NCBI RefSeq assembly: GCF_001936115.1 | Contig: NZ_MPDM01000002.1 | Location: 124,001 to 188,000, forward strand | Direction: 5' to 3' | DNA from: Boudabousia marimammalium | GTDB taxonomy: Bacteria; Actinomycetota; Actinomycetes; Actinomycetales; Actinomycetaceae | Length of the DNA stretch: 64,000 nt | In this document: positions 20,515-29,983 of the stretch, piece after piece | How the letters are laid out: every line of letters starts with the position of its first letter | How positions within the stretch are numbered: the stretch's first letter is position 1 | The notes under the pieces: model-generated | Databases searched by the model: none | Told to the model about the DNA's origin: nothing | What the model saw: the letters and a program-made list of their open reading frames with translations, nothing else | Made by a program: the position numbers and the translations under genes

Positions 20515-22107
20515 ATGAAATTGATTCAGCATTGGCAGCGGCTACGTCCTGTTTCCTCAGACTCTTCTCTCTACTATTTCCATGGCTTAGGGATTGACCT
20601 ACCACACGATTTTGACGTGACTGATGATAGTTCAGTGCTACACCTTAGATCTCACTACGCTCTGGCTGAGGTAAAGCCTAAGGAAGTTCAATTGGTTACT
20701 GACCAAATCCGTTCCTTCCCCCTTTACTATGCAGTGACCGAAGATACTGTTGCAGTTTCTGATGCCCCCTACTGGATTGCGAATCAGTTGTCACTACCAA
20801 TCGCTGAAGACCGCTATCAGTTAGTTGCAGAAACCGGATTCACTTGGCCCGATCAGACTTTTTACCGCGGCCTAAATCAAGTCCTTCCAGGCACTCGTCT
20901 AACAATTTCGCTAGATTCAGGAGCGGTGAAAGAAACGACTCTCCACCAACCTCTGTTTTCTGATACCCGAGATGATATTGATGAAACTGAGTTTGTCTCC
21001 CAGCTCAACAGTGCACTAGATACCACAATGGAAAGAGCCATCGCAGCCTGTGGGGATTCCAAAATCCTAGTCCCCCTTTCCGGAGGTCTGGACTCTCGTC
21101 TGATTGTTACTTGGCTTGCCCGCCATGCAGTTCCGAATGTCCTCTGCTTCACCTATGGTCGCCGAGAGTCTAAAGAGATCAGTATTTCTGAGCAGATTGC
21201 GAAAAACCTAGGATTGGATTGGACAGCTGTTTACCTCGATGATGAGGCGGTAAAGGCAGCATGGCTAGACCCTGATACCGCTGACTTCTTGAAATACTGT
21301 GCCGCTGGCGCGTCTCTTCCCCACGTTCAAGACTGGTACGCTTTGCGTCGTTTAAAGGAACAGGGTTTGGCCTCCGAGGGGGATGTCGTGTTTCCTGGAC
21401 ACACGATTGTCGATAACTTTCACAATCACGAAATGCTGGAGCATCTTCCAGTTGAGATCCGCGAAGTAATCACAGTAGTTGAATCCAAACATTTCGTGAT
21501 GAAGCCTTCTGTTGAAACCGGAGCCGGCCGAGCTAACTTCAGGCTTCATGTTGGGAGGTTCCTCCAAGATCAGAACTATGACGGCTCAGGGAATAGTTTG
21601 CAGCGTTGCATAGAAGGATTAAATGTTCTGACCCGCCAAACCATGTATATTAACAACTCGATGAGAGCATATGAGTTCTTTGGTTTACGGTGGGCAATCC
21701 CAATGTTGGATAGAGAATTTACCGATATATGGTGCTCAGCCCCGCTAGATCTCACTATCACTCGTAGAGTTTATGGAGATTGGATTCAGAATAGCTATCA
21801 AAGCCAGACTGGAATCAAGCCAGTGCTTTATGCCGGGGTGACGACCTATATTCCACAGTCAATAATGCGAACACTACGCAAGGTATCCAGCCTAGTGGGA
21901 TTGACCACTGTTGTTAACAGATACTATTCTACGAAGGCCTGCCTACATCACCCGATGGGATTCGATTTATTCTATGGAACCACCACTAAATGGGAGCAGA
22001 TTAGTAGGTTCTCAGCTGGCGCAAGCTCTACCGCGATTTGGACCGATCAGTTCTTAAAAGATACTTGGCAGCCAGATCTGAACCTATTTCACACACAGAG
22101 GGAATAG
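20515..22107 (+). CDS. Asparagine synthase-like protein with a degenerate glutaminase half
   Basis: 530 residues. The C-terminal half has the ATP-pyrophosphatase P-loop PLSGGLDSRLI (about 187-197), as in AsnB and beta-lactam synthetase. The N-terminal half keeps the fold-like pattern (SFPLYYAVTEDTVAVSDAP) but begins MKLIQHWQ, so the catalytic Cys2 of class II glutaminases is absent. It probably cannot release ammonia from glutamine. It may instead adenylate a carboxylate and use another amine donor. In glycan loci such proteins are candidates for amidating uronic-acid residues, consistent with the dehydrogenase and diamino-sugar genes here, but this is inference. Likely promoter elements (TATACT region about 20470) lie in the divergent gap. 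Confidence 0.8.
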   Translation: MKLIQHWQRLRPVSSDSSLYYFHGLGIDLPHDFDVTDDSSVLHLRSHYALAEVKPKEVQLVTDQIRSFPLYYAVTEDTVAVSDAPYWIANQLSLPIAEDRYQLVAETGFTWPDQTFYRGLNQVLPGTRLTISLDSGAVKETTLHQPLFSDTRDDIDETEFVSQLNSALDTTMERAIAACGDSKILVPLSGGLDSRLIVTWLARHAVPNVLCFTYGRRESKEISISEQIAKNLGLDWTAVYLDDEAVKAAWLDPDTADFLKYCAAGASLPHVQDWYALRRLKEQGLASEGDVVFPGHTIVDNFHNHEMLEHLPVEIREVITVVESKHFVMKPSVETGAGRANFRLHVGRFLQDQNYDGSGNSLQRCIEGLNVLTRQTMYINNSMRAYEFFGLRWAIPMLDREFTDIWCSAPLDLTITRRVYGDWIQNSYQSQTGIKPVLYAGVTTYIPQSIMRTLRKVSSLVGLTTVVNRYYSTKACLHHPMGFDLFYGTTTKWEQISRFSAGASSTAIWTDQFLKDTWQPDLNLFHTQRE

Positions 22108-22113
22108 CTAAAC

Positions 22114-23397
22114 CTATAGATCGGCAGTGGCATCACTATTCCATATATCCTTGGACAAAAAGTCTGCCATTTTTTGGTACTGCACTGACTGCTGTGAGCG
22201 AGTTGCCCACCCTTGCCTAGCCGCAATGGAATATTCTTCGAAAGTGTCACGGCTTAGGTTCATTAGTCGTTGAATCTCTTCGGCTATCGTTTCCTTTGAC
22301 GAAGAAACAGGAATGATTCTGCCATTCACTCCATCTATAACAATTTCTTTCGTGCCGCCGGCATCAGTAGCTAACACGGGCAGTCCAGCCGATTGTGCTT
22401 CCATTATTGTTACGGGAACGCCTTCTCCGCTTGATACATTAACGAACAGAGAGAAATCAGACTCCTCATAAAGATTCACAATGCTCTCGTTAGATTGATG
22501 TCCAATTAAGGCATAGCTCCCCGGCTCTAACAGCTGTTCAGCCTTCGCTCGCATAGCCTCAAGCCGTTCTTCGTTAAATTCACCAATATGTGTCCAATAA
22601 ACCTGTTCACCGCGTTTTTGTAGCTCTGCAATGCTGTCAAGCAACAGGCCGACTCGCTTATACGGGGCCATATGGGAACAAGACACGATATGGAATGGAG
22701 AAGTTTGGTGACGCACGATGGGCTTGCTGCCGGGAACACCTAGGCGAGCAACAATAATCTTATTGCGCGCTTCCGGCATAGCTCTGTGCAGAAACGCTGC
22801 CGCATAGTTAGAAATAGGAAAGACCCTATCTAAATAGGTCAGAAGATACTTACGGGCCGGAATATAGCGATAAGGAGTGTCATCTTCATCAACATCATAT
22901 GCGTGAGCTCGCGACACCACCTTCACGCGGGGATGATCGGCCAAAAAAATGTCGCGAATATGGACTCCTAGTGCAGCTCCGGTGTGGCACCAATAGGAGT
23001 AAATTACAACCTCATCATAATCGCTGAATCGAATCTCACGTAATATACCCTGGATCTTGCTGTAAAGCTCTTTAACATTGGCTGCAAACCGTAGGTCAAT
23101 TGCCGTAGTTATAGGGCGACGGAAGTTATATCGGACCATACGTTTCCGCTCTAGAGCTATTAACGGAAGCCATTTTAAAACTACCAAATACGGGTGCGAA
23201 ACTCGCGATTTCGGAATCAAATAAGATTCCGTACTTGATGGAAGTGTCCTAGTTTGCTCTGCCCCAACCCGATAACGCACAGGCACAACCACAACTTTGT
23301 CAAAGCTCTCATTGAGGTAGGGAATTTCTTGTTCAAAAAACTCTTCACCCTTGTCATAAGGGTAAGAATCTGTAAGCATTAATAATAGTTTTGACAT
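22114..23397 (-). CDS. GT4 family glycosyltransferase
   Basis: 427 residues with a GT-B fold. The C-terminal donor domain has HIVSCSHMAPYKRVGLLLDS and the family's acid-rich motif in GEGVPVTIMEAQSAGLPVLA, followed by TDAGGTKEIV. The first residues read LLLMLTDSYPYDKGEEFFEQ, a typical start for such enzymes. It converges on the asparagine-synthase-like gene with a six-base gap. It is downstream of the flippase gene by 34 bases on the same strand, so they are likely one operon. Substrate not predictable. Confidence 0.9.
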   Translation of the reverse strand: MSKLLLMLTDSYPYDKGEEFFEQEIPYLNESFDKVVVVPVRYRVGAEQTRTLPSSTESYLIPKSRVSHPYLVVLKWLPLIALERKRMVRYNFRRPITTAIDLRFAANVKELYSKIQGILREIRFSDYDEVVIYSYWCHTGAALGVHIRDIFLADHPRVKVVSRAHAYDVDEDDTPYRYIPARKYLLTYLDRVFPISNYAAAFLHRAMPEARNKIIVARLGVPGSKPIVRHQTSPFHIVSCSHMAPYKRVGLLLDSIAELQKRGEQVYWTHIGEFNEERLEAMRAKAEQLLEPGSYALIGHQSNESIVNLYEESDFSLFVNVSSGEGVPVTIMEAQSAGLPVLATDAGGTKEIVIDGVNGRIIPVSSSKETIAEEIQRLMNLSRDTFEEYSIAARQGWATRSQQSVQYQKMADFLSKDIWNSDATADL

Positions 23398-23431
23398 CTT
23401 TCCCCATTCCTAGCCAAGTTCTAGACGGTAA

Positions 23432-24715
23432 CTAGGTCGCATCATCGACTGGCTCTTTTCTATCGTACTCTTTTGCTGAGTACACGGACATAGTTATCAT
23501 AATCAATAGCATGGAAGCCATCAGCACTGCAAGGATACGCACAGTTAGCAAAGGTGGATAAGGTGTAGTCCAAAGAAAAGCTAGTGGGACGACCGCATAA
23601 CCTATAGCAAAACCCAACAGGCGCTGCTGCTGCTCAGTCACAATAAAAATATATGAAATGGGTGAAGAAGCTAGCTGGATATAGAGCCACGGAACAAGTG
23701 CCTGAGCATAATATCCAGAGTTTACCCATTGAGCACCCAGATACCACGGCACAATATACGGTGCGACAAAATACATTGCAACAAATGGCAAGATACCAAT
23801 CAATAAAGCACGCTTAATCGCGTTTACTACCAGCGGAGCCATCTTCCCACGCTCCACAGTCGCTAACTGTTGGAAGAACACTTGAGCGATAGCCCCATTA
23901 ATCAGCGCCACCGGCGCCTCCGTAATTGCCCAAGCCTTGAAAAACTCTCCACCCACAGCGTGGCCAAAAGTGGCAGTTAAGAGCAGGATAATGCCATTGA
24001 AACGAACCGCATCCACCAAGGTGTTTGGCCCGTTTAGCAAAGGCATCTTCTTATACCTGAACGCCAGCTCTTTCATGCTTGGAGTTTCCGGAGCAACGGG
24101 TTCCCGCACATCCGCACTCTTACGGAAAATGGTAATCCACGCAGCCGCCTGCCCCACAATCATCCCAATTAGCAAGCCCAAGACTGACCGAACACCGGCA
24201 AAACCCAAGCCAATCTGAGTAACCAAAATCCCGATGCTCTGTTGAGCTCTGTTAATCGCGATGGCCTTGTAGTTAAGCTTACGATTCAACCAGTATTGGA
24301 TAGCAGCAGAATCCGCCACCAAGAACACAGAAACGCCCGCTACCAACAAAATCCTTGACGAGATAACTCCGTAACGGTCAACAATAAATGGGTACGCGAT
24401 CATTGCAGCCATCGTAGTTATAAAAGCAACCACCAGGATTGACCTAGTAGAAAGGCGCTTCAGCTGGCGGGCTTCATCGTCAGTATCTGGCAACATGATA
24501 GTCATGTCGTAACGCAGTGCTGCAATCGAAATAACAATGGCTGTAACAGACATATACACAGCCAACTCACCGGTAACTTCTGGGGTATAGAGGCGTCCCA
24601 AGATCGGTTGTAGAAGTAAGCCTACCGCCTGAGCGGCTGCGGTACCACTCACCAAAGTCAGCATGTGTTTAAGGAACGGGGATCCAGATACACGGCGTTT
24701 CAGCCACTCTTTCAT
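23432..24715 (-). CDS. wzx: Wzx-type oligosaccharide flippase
   Basis: 427 residues, nearly all hydrophobic, with about 12 predicted membrane segments and a basic N-terminus (MKEWLKRRVSGSPFLKHML). A recognisable start segment (VSGTAAAQAVGLLLQPILGRLYTPE) matches the polysaccharide biosynthesis/MATE-like flippase family. These move undecaprenyl-PP oligosaccharide units to the outside. Its presence beside a separate Wzm/Wzt exporter suggests the locus makes at least two polymers or exports by two routes. No Wzy polymerase is obvious, unless one of the giant membrane proteins does that job. Confidence 0.88.
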   Translation of the reverse strand: MKEWLKRRVSGSPFLKHMLTLVSGTAAAQAVGLLLQPILGRLYTPEVTGELAVYMSVTAIVISIAALRYDMTIMLPDTDDEARQLKRLSTRSILVVAFITTMAAMIAYPFIVDRYGVISSRILLVAGVSVFLVADSAAIQYWLNRKLNYKAIAINRAQQSIGILVTQIGLGFAGVRSVLGLLIGMIVGQAAAWITIFRKSADVREPVAPETPSMKELAFRYKKMPLLNGPNTLVDAVRFNGIILLLTATFGHAVGGEFFKAWAITEAPVALINGAIAQVFFQQLATVERGKMAPLVVNAIKRALLIGILPFVAMYFVAPYIVPWYLGAQWVNSGYYAQALVPWLYIQLASSPISYIFIVTEQQQRLLGFAIGYAVVPLAFLWTTPYPPLLTVRILAVLMASMLLIMITMSVYSAKEYDRKEPVDDAT

Positions 24716-24879
24716 CCTCGTCTCCTTCCAACAAATTAGCCCCGAATAGAGTTTATCGACTGCAACTACAATACACTGTCACAGCCCTAAACAACTTGTT
24801 AGGCTACGCCTCCTTGAATACTTATTAGCTCACCAAACAGTTATAGTAGAAATTACTGAACACCAGCTGGGAGAATTAA

Positions 24880-25839
24880 ATGGCCTACAGTGAAGATACT
24901 CGCGTCTTACACATCAACGATGTTGCACGCGTCGGTAGCATGATGACGAACTATGCGCGGTCCCAAGGACGACACTGGGCTCTTGCAACAATCCCACCTG
25001 GGAAACCAACCCTAGCCTCAGTTAAATCTCGACTTGATGATCTGCTGACGGCTTCCCAAAGGATTAAACCTGCGGACATACTACATATCCACTACGCGCC
25101 AAACGGCTACTACGGCTGGGGTTTCGATGGACCTTTGGTGATTCATTTTCACGGAACTGACCTACGTCAAGACCTTTATCAGCCAATCAAACGCCAGCTT
25201 ATCCAACAATCCGTGAAACGCGCTTCCGCAGTCGTTTACGCGACTCCAGACATGGAAACAGCAGCAAAAGAGCTAGATCCAGACGCAGTCTATCTTCCCA
25301 ATCCGATTCCGGACGAGTTCCTGACTCGGAACTACCCGCACGCAATAGCAGGTCGCATCGTATTCAATATGCGCTGGGACGATAGTAAAGGTGGCAGGGC
25401 TTTGATCGACGCCGCTAGAGAACTAGTCGTCCTAGGATACGAAGTGCATGGCATAGATTGGGGAACCCACCGGAACGAAGCAGCCGCAGCTGGAGTTAAA
25501 CTACGCCCACTGATGCCAGCCGATGAGTTTTCTGACTTCTTGGCTACAGGACAAGCAATCATTGGACAGCTTTCTATTCCCGCACTGGGAATCTCCGATA
25601 TGCAGTCACTGGCCACAGGCCGCCCACTCTTGATGGGGAAGCAAAACTCAAGCGCACCCATCACCCCAGTCTCGCCTGAAACCTTGGTGGCAAATACTGT
25701 AGATGTTATGCAGTCGGAAATGACCAGTGAAACAGAAATGCAAAGAGCTCAGCTCCAACGTGAGTGGCTGAGAGACAATCACAGTGAAGCCCAATGCCTT
25801 AAAGCTTGGGAATCACTATATCGAAAGCTCCTAGGCTAG
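24880..25839 (+). CDS. Glycosyltransferase, GT4-like
   Basis: 319 residues. A GT-B-like layout: N-terminal half with ILHIHYAPNGYYGWGF and VIHFHGTDLRQDL, and C-terminal half with GRIVFNMRWDDSKGGRALID and MQSLATGRPLLMG. It is shorter than most GT4 enzymes and the usual E-x7-E donor motif is weak. A GGGAG ribosome binding site precedes the ATG and a possible -10 TATAGT is at about 24842. It runs divergently from the flippase and converges on another transferase gene. Sugar specificity unknown. Confidence 0.75.
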   Translation: MAYSEDTRVLHINDVARVGSMMTNYARSQGRHWALATIPPGKPTLASVKSRLDDLLTASQRIKPADILHIHYAPNGYYGWGFDGPLVIHFHGTDLRQDLYQPIKRQLIQQSVKRASAVVYATPDMETAAKELDPDAVYLPNPIPDEFLTRNYPHAIAGRIVFNMRWDDSKGGRALIDAARELVVLGYEVHGIDWGTHRNEAAAAGVKLRPLMPADEFSDFLATGQAIIGQLSIPALGISDMQSLATGRPLLMGKQNSSAPITPVSPETLVANTVDVMQSEMTSETEMQRAQLQREWLRDNHSEAQCLKAWESLYRKLLG

Positions 25840-25851
25840 TAGGAACCAGAT

Positions 25852-26979
25852 CTAGATCTGGCCTCTCCTATCGCAAGCTGCTAACTCTTGGGCCACTTGG
25901 GAAGCTCGAGCCCGCCAGGTATGCTGAGGCCGAGCCCTGTAAACGTTTTCTAGCTTAGCGGCATATTCGTCTGGATTTGCGGCAAGTTCAGACAATTGTT
26001 TTGCAATTGCCTCTGCCTCATACGGAACAGTCCACCCAATGGCACCATCGTCAACTTTCCGTCCCGTCAGTGTTCCGGATATAGCCATGATCGGTTTGCC
26101 GTGCCCTATGTATTCATACATCTTAATTGGGGAAGCGAACCGCCAGTAGTCCCCCGGTTCAACTACGAGGGAAGCGATATGAGCCTGCTGATAGTACTTT
26201 TCTAGTTCCACTCCGGTCGCATGCACGATTTCTACTGAATCACCCAATAAGGGTTCATATTCTGCCTTATTTGCTTCCCACTGTGGTTGCAGTACGCAGC
26301 AGATTAGCCTGACGCCAGGAACCAAATTTACAGCTTTGAATAGCTCGTGCAGACTATAAATTGGACGACCTAAACCACCGACATAAAACAGTGTTACAGG
26401 CAGGGAGTAATCAACTGGCGTGTCTACTGTGTTAGAGCCCGGAGGCAATGCCGACAACTTCGGATGCTTCAGGATAGGTATTTCGTTAAACATCTGCTCT
26501 GAGGGTAAGAATACAATATCCGCGTACTTATCATAGGAAAGCAAGTCCGCTTTATAGAATCCCCTTAGGACCCGACCGAGCACGGGCGGGACCTTAGTCA
26601 AATACTCTGGATACTTCCAAAAGATATCACGGTAAAAGAGACCCAGAGGAATCCCATTTTCTGAGCACCAACGATAAAACGCGTAATCTACCAGTGGATG
26701 GCGCGGAAGGTGATCCGAATCAGTCAGCCCTTGCGGCATAGTAGATGACTCCGAATAACAAAACTCAATCCTGCCACCAGAATTCACGTAGCGGCGCACC
26801 AATTCAAACTTGCGTTTACGCTCAGTTGAGGAGCCTTCGATGGCCATGATCCGATAACCCAGTTCTGCAAATGCCTCAAACATCCTCTGCGGACGCAACG
26901 CAGAACCCGATTTGCGATCAGAGTTCAACACGAATGGAACATGGTAAATCATTACCGGCTGCTCAGACTTCACAACCAT
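25852..26979 (-). CDS. Glycosyltransferase, GT4-like
   Basis: 375 residues. The C-terminal half shows a GT-B donor domain: PVTLFYVGGLGRPIYSLHEL, then WRFASPIKMYEYIGHGKPI and a final helix. The N-terminal half includes a FRDIFWKYPEYLTKVPP segment seen in many capsule transferases. GGAGAG precedes the ATG. Upstream, after a terminator-like hairpin (27021-27064), are the sugar-modifying Wlb/Wbp-like genes. Specificity unknown. Confidence 0.82.
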   Translation of the reverse strand: MVVKSEQPVMIYHVPFVLNSDRKSGSALRPQRMFEAFAELGYRIMAIEGSSTERKRKFELVRRYVNSGGRIEFCYSESSTMPQGLTDSDHLPRHPLVDYAFYRWCSENGIPLGLFYRDIFWKYPEYLTKVPPVLGRVLRGFYKADLLSYDKYADIVFLPSEQMFNEIPILKHPKLSALPPGSNTVDTPVDYSLPVTLFYVGGLGRPIYSLHELFKAVNLVPGVRLICCVLQPQWEANKAEYEPLLGDSVEIVHATGVELEKYYQQAHIASLVVEPGDYWRFASPIKMYEYIGHGKPIMAISGTLTGRKVDDGAIGWTVPYEAEAIAKQLSELAANPDEYAAKLENVYRARPQHTWRARASQVAQELAACDRRGQI

Positions 26980-27020
26980 TTTCTCTCTCCAACCTACTAG
27001 CTTGTACTACTAGCATAAAG

Positions 27021-27064
27021 GACGGCGCATACTGTGCCACTTTAGGTACACAGTATGCGCCGTC
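27021..27064 (-). terminator. 16-bp perfect hairpin after the Wlb/Wbp-like genes
   Basis: GACGGCGCATACTGTG at 27021-27036 and its exact complement at 27049-27064 flank a 12-base loop. It lies between the stop of the oxidoreductase gene (27079) and the start of the next transferase gene (26979). Only a short T-tract follows on the minus strand, so termination may be partial. Confidence 0.65.
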
Positions 27065-27078
27065 ATCAATTAAAGCAA

Positions 27079-28071
27079 TCAGAGCTTAATCAGCTCTCCC
27101 CCGGCCTGCGCAGAATCCAAAATGGCCTGTACAACCTTTAGAGCCTGAACGCCCTCGCGCATGGAAACATGATCTTCCCGCACGCCCAAAATAGCGTCGC
27201 GGAAGTTCTCCTGCTCTACCCGCAAAGGCTCACGCTTCTCAAATGCGAAGCGGGTAACTTCACCCTCTGAAACGCCACGGAAAGCAGCCACCTGGCTCCA
27301 CTCCAAAGGGATTTCACCATTACGGTAGAAGGTCAAATCACCCATCGCGGTGTCAGCGACGAAAGCACCGGTTTCACCCGTAACAATCGTGGTGCGATCC
27401 TTGAATGGGGTAAGCCAGTTCACCAAGTTAGAAACCAAGACGCCATTCTTCATGCGACCAGAAACCGTGACCATGTCCTCATGCTCACGTCCGGAACGGT
27501 AAGCGGTTTGAGCGGAAACAGCCTCATAGTCTGAGCCTGCCACCCAAGCGCACAAATCAACGTCATGCGTGGCTAGGTCCTTCACCACGCCCACATCAGA
27601 GATACGGGCCGGGAACGGCGACTGACGGCGGGTAGCAATCTGGTAAACCTTGCCCAGCTCACCAGCAGCGATGCGCTTACGCATTTCCAGCAAAGCCGGG
27701 TTGCAACGCTCCACGTAACCGACTGCACCAACCAGACCAGCCTCTTCAAAAGCCTTAGCAACACGCTCGCCGGATTCCACATCTGCAGCAATCGGCTTTT
27801 CCACCATGGTGTGAACGCCAGCAGCAGCCAGCTTCAAAGCAGTGTCTTCATGGAACACCGTCGGAACAGCGACCATTGCAGCGTCCAAACCAGCAGCAAT
27901 CAGAGCATCCACATCAGGCAATACCTCAAGGTCGCCTGCGACGCCCCACTTGTCACCAGCTGGATCAGCTACAGCGACCAAATCCATGCCCGGAGTCTCA
28001 CGAATCACGCGCGCATGATGGCGGCCCATTGAGCCCAGACCGATTAGGCCAACACGAAGATCTTTCGCCAT
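27079..28071 (-). CDS. Gfo/Idh/MocA-family sugar dehydrogenase (WlbA/WbpB-like)
   Basis: 330 residues starting at ATG 28071 (MAKDLRVGL), one base after the aminotransferase stop; a GTG at 28080 is an alternative. The NAD-binding GLIGLGSMGRHHARV is at the N-terminus and EKPIA in the family position. In the WbpB/WlbA pathway, this family oxidises C3 of UDP-GlcNAc-uronic acid before amination. The downstream order (oxidoreductase, then upstream aminotransferase and acetyltransferase) is that of the Wbp/Wlb pathway for diacetamido-uronic sugars. The function is inferred from that triad and a nearby WecC-type dehydrogenase. A 2-epimerase (WbpI/WlbD) is not in the window. Confidence 0.85.
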   Translation of the reverse strand: MAKDLRVGLIGLGSMGRHHARVIRETPGMDLVAVADPAGDKWGVAGDLEVLPDVDALIAAGLDAAMVAVPTVFHEDTALKLAAAGVHTMVEKPIAADVESGERVAKAFEEAGLVGAVGYVERCNPALLEMRKRIAAGELGKVYQIATRRQSPFPARISDVGVVKDLATHDVDLCAWVAGSDYEAVSAQTAYRSGREHEDMVTVSGRMKNGVLVSNLVNWLTPFKDRTTIVTGETGAFVADTAMGDLTFYRNGEIPLEWSQVAAFRGVSEGEVTRFAFEKREPLRVEQENFRDAILGVREDHVSMREGVQALKVVQAILDSAQAGGELIKL

Positions 28072-28072
28072 C

Positions 28073-29176
28073 TCAGGCACCTGCCTTAGCCAAAGTGTTC
28101 ACAGCTTCCACAATCCGCTCCAAATCCTCAGCGGATAATGAGGGGTGAACCGGCAAGGACAGACAAGTCTTCGCAGCTTCCTCAGTAACGGGCAGTTCCA
28201 GACCCGGGGCGTAAGGAGCTAGAGATTCCAAACGGTGGTTCGGAATCGGGTAGTAAACGCCAGAGCCTACCTGGTATTCCTCACGCAGAGCCTGAACGAA
28301 ACCATCACGGTCTCCGCTCTCCACCCGAATCGTGTACTGGTGGTAGACGTGGGTTGCCCCCTCGGCCACCTTCGGGGTAATAACGCCCTCGAGGTTCTCC
28401 GTCAGGAACTTTGCGTTCTCTTGGCGGGTCTTGGTCCAAGCATCAACCTTGGTCAACTGAACCCGGCCAATCGCAGCATGAATGTCGGTCATACGGTTAT
28501 TCAAACCGACCAGCTCATTAGCGTACTGACGCTCCATGCCCTGGTTACGGTACAGGCGGACCCGACGGGCCACCTCGGCGTTCTCGCAAGAAACCATGCC
28601 GCCTTCACCAGAGGTCATATTCTTGGTTGGGTACAGGGAGAACATACCGAAAGTACCGAACGCACCTACCGGAGTGCCGTCGAGGGTGGCGCCATGAGCC
28701 TGAGCGGCGTCTTCGAACAGCATCAAGCCATGTTTGTCAGCAATGGCGCGCAGTTCCTTCATCGCAGCCGGGTGACCGTACAGGTGCACCGGCATAATAG
28801 CTTTAGTCTTCTCAGTGATAGAAGCCTCAACGGACTTCGGGTCGAGGCAGAAGTGGTCCAGCTCAATATCGGCGAAAACCGGGGTAGCTCCAGTCAGTGC
28901 CACAGAGTTACCAGTCGCGGCAAAAGTGAAAGAAGGAACGATAACTTCATCCCCTGCCCCGATGCCGGCGGCCAGCAGACCCAAGTGCAGGCCTGAGGTG
29001 CCGGAGTTTACCGCCACACACTCACGACCGGACACAAAGTGCTCGGAGAACTCTTCTTCAAAAGCCTTCACCTGCGGGCCCTGCGCAACCATACCGGAAC
29101 GCAAGACTTCTTCCACAGCAGCCCGCTCTTCAGCCCCAATAATGGGCTTAGCAGCAGGAATCAATTCGCGAGTCAT
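28073..29176 (-). CDS. DegT/DnrJ/EryC1-family sugar aminotransferase (WlbC/WbpE-like)
   Basis: 367 residues, PLP-dependent. The internal aldimine lysine is Lys185 in LYPTKNMTSGEGG, preceded by the FEDAAQAHGA motif with the PLP-contacting Asp. Family members aminate a 3- or 4-keto nucleotide sugar using glutamate. With the neighbouring oxidoreductase and acetyltransferase it fits WbpE/WlbC, giving UDP-GlcNAc(3N)A. The start overlaps the acetyltransferase stop by one base (TGATG), and the oxidoreductase start follows one base after its own stop, so all three are one operon. Confidence 0.93.
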   Translation of the reverse strand: MTRELIPAAKPIIGAEERAAVEEVLRSGMVAQGPQVKAFEEEFSEHFVSGRECVAVNSGTSGLHLGLLAAGIGAGDEVIVPSFTFAATGNSVALTGATPVFADIELDHFCLDPKSVEASITEKTKAIMPVHLYGHPAAMKELRAIADKHGLMLFEDAAQAHGATLDGTPVGAFGTFGMFSLYPTKNMTSGEGGMVSCENAEVARRVRLYRNQGMERQYANELVGLNNRMTDIHAAIGRVQLTKVDAWTKTRQENAKFLTENLEGVITPKVAEGATHVYHQYTIRVESGDRDGFVQALREEYQVGSGVYYPIPNHRLESLAPYAPGLELPVTEEAAKTCLSLPVHPSLSAEDLERIVEAVNTLAKAGA

Positions 29177-29775
29177 CAGTTCTTGACCTCTTTCATAACA
29201 GAATCTTTAACTTCGTAGAGAGCGCCAGAGACCGGGCAACGCCACAGGTCTTCCTCGCCCTCAACTAGCTCCAGCTTAACGCCGGACTTGCCTACCCAAC
29301 CAATCTGGCGGGCAGGAACCCCAGCCACCAAAGCGAAATCGGGTACGTCTTTGACAACGGTAGCGCCGGCAGCAACAGTTGCCCACGCTCCAATGGTGAC
29401 AGGTGCAACGCAAACAGAGCGCGCACCGATAGCTGCACCTTCCTTAATGGTTACCCCCACCGGCTCCCAATCGTGCGCAGACTTCGGAGTGCCATCAGCA
29501 TTAATGGCCCGAGGGAAATGATCATTAGTAAGGACTACAGCCGGGCCAATAAAAACCCCGTCAGCTAGGGATGCCGGCTCATAAACCAAAGCATAGTTTT
29601 GAATCTTGCAGTTATTTCCGACGTGGACACCTGTACCAATGTAGGCTCCCCTACCGACGATACAGTTCTCACCTAGCACGGCATCTTCGCGAACCTGCGC
29701 CAAATGCCACACTGATGAGCCTTCCCCAATAGTTGCATTGTCAGCAACATCAGCGGAATCAACAATCCGAACCAT
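29176..29775 (-). CDS. Left-handed beta-helix N-acetyltransferase (WlbB/WbpD-like)
   Basis: 199 residues built of hexapeptide repeats, for example NATIGEGSSVWHLAQVREDAV, the coil pattern of acetyl-CoA-dependent sugar acetyltransferases. The N-terminal 'SADVADNATIG' and the closing VPARQIGWVGKSGVKL match WbpD/WlbB proteins, which acetylate the 3-amino group of UDP-2-acetamido-3-amino-uronic acid. It is the first gene of the three-gene operon. The extra 25-30 residues at the C-terminus (EDLWRCPVSGALYEV) are common in these proteins. Confidence 0.92.
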   Translation of the reverse strand: MVRIVDSADVADNATIGEGSSVWHLAQVREDAVLGENCIVGRGAYIGTGVHVGNNCKIQNYALVYEPASLADGVFIGPAVVLTNDHFPRAINADGTPKSAHDWEPVGVTIKEGAAIGARSVCVAPVTIGAWATVAAGATVVKDVPDFALVAGVPARQIGWVGKSGVKLELVEGEEDLWRCPVSGALYEVKDSVMKEVKN

Positions 29776-29983
29776 ACGCTTCTCCTTAAATAATCAGCGT
29801 CGTACTACCGCATACAATACACCTTAAAGCGCAGCGCTTAGAAGGCTTTAGTCCGGGAGTCGTGTCTCAGCCCACCCTAAAATCTTCTGGTGTCCATAGC
29901 GATATTATCGCCGATAGTGCTACCGTAAAGACAACCGAATATATTTCACCCCAATATTTGAGAGAGAATTCACGAATCAGAGC

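Noticed and set aside
28235-28996. 253-codon open frame on the plus strand
   Set aside because: It lies antisense to the aminotransferase, whose PLP motifs are intact; the plus-strand product has no recognisable domain or ribosome binding site.
29776-29983. Possible small RNA or riboswitch in the divergent gap
   Set aside because: No conserved structure or known motif was recognised, only a normal divergent promoter gap.
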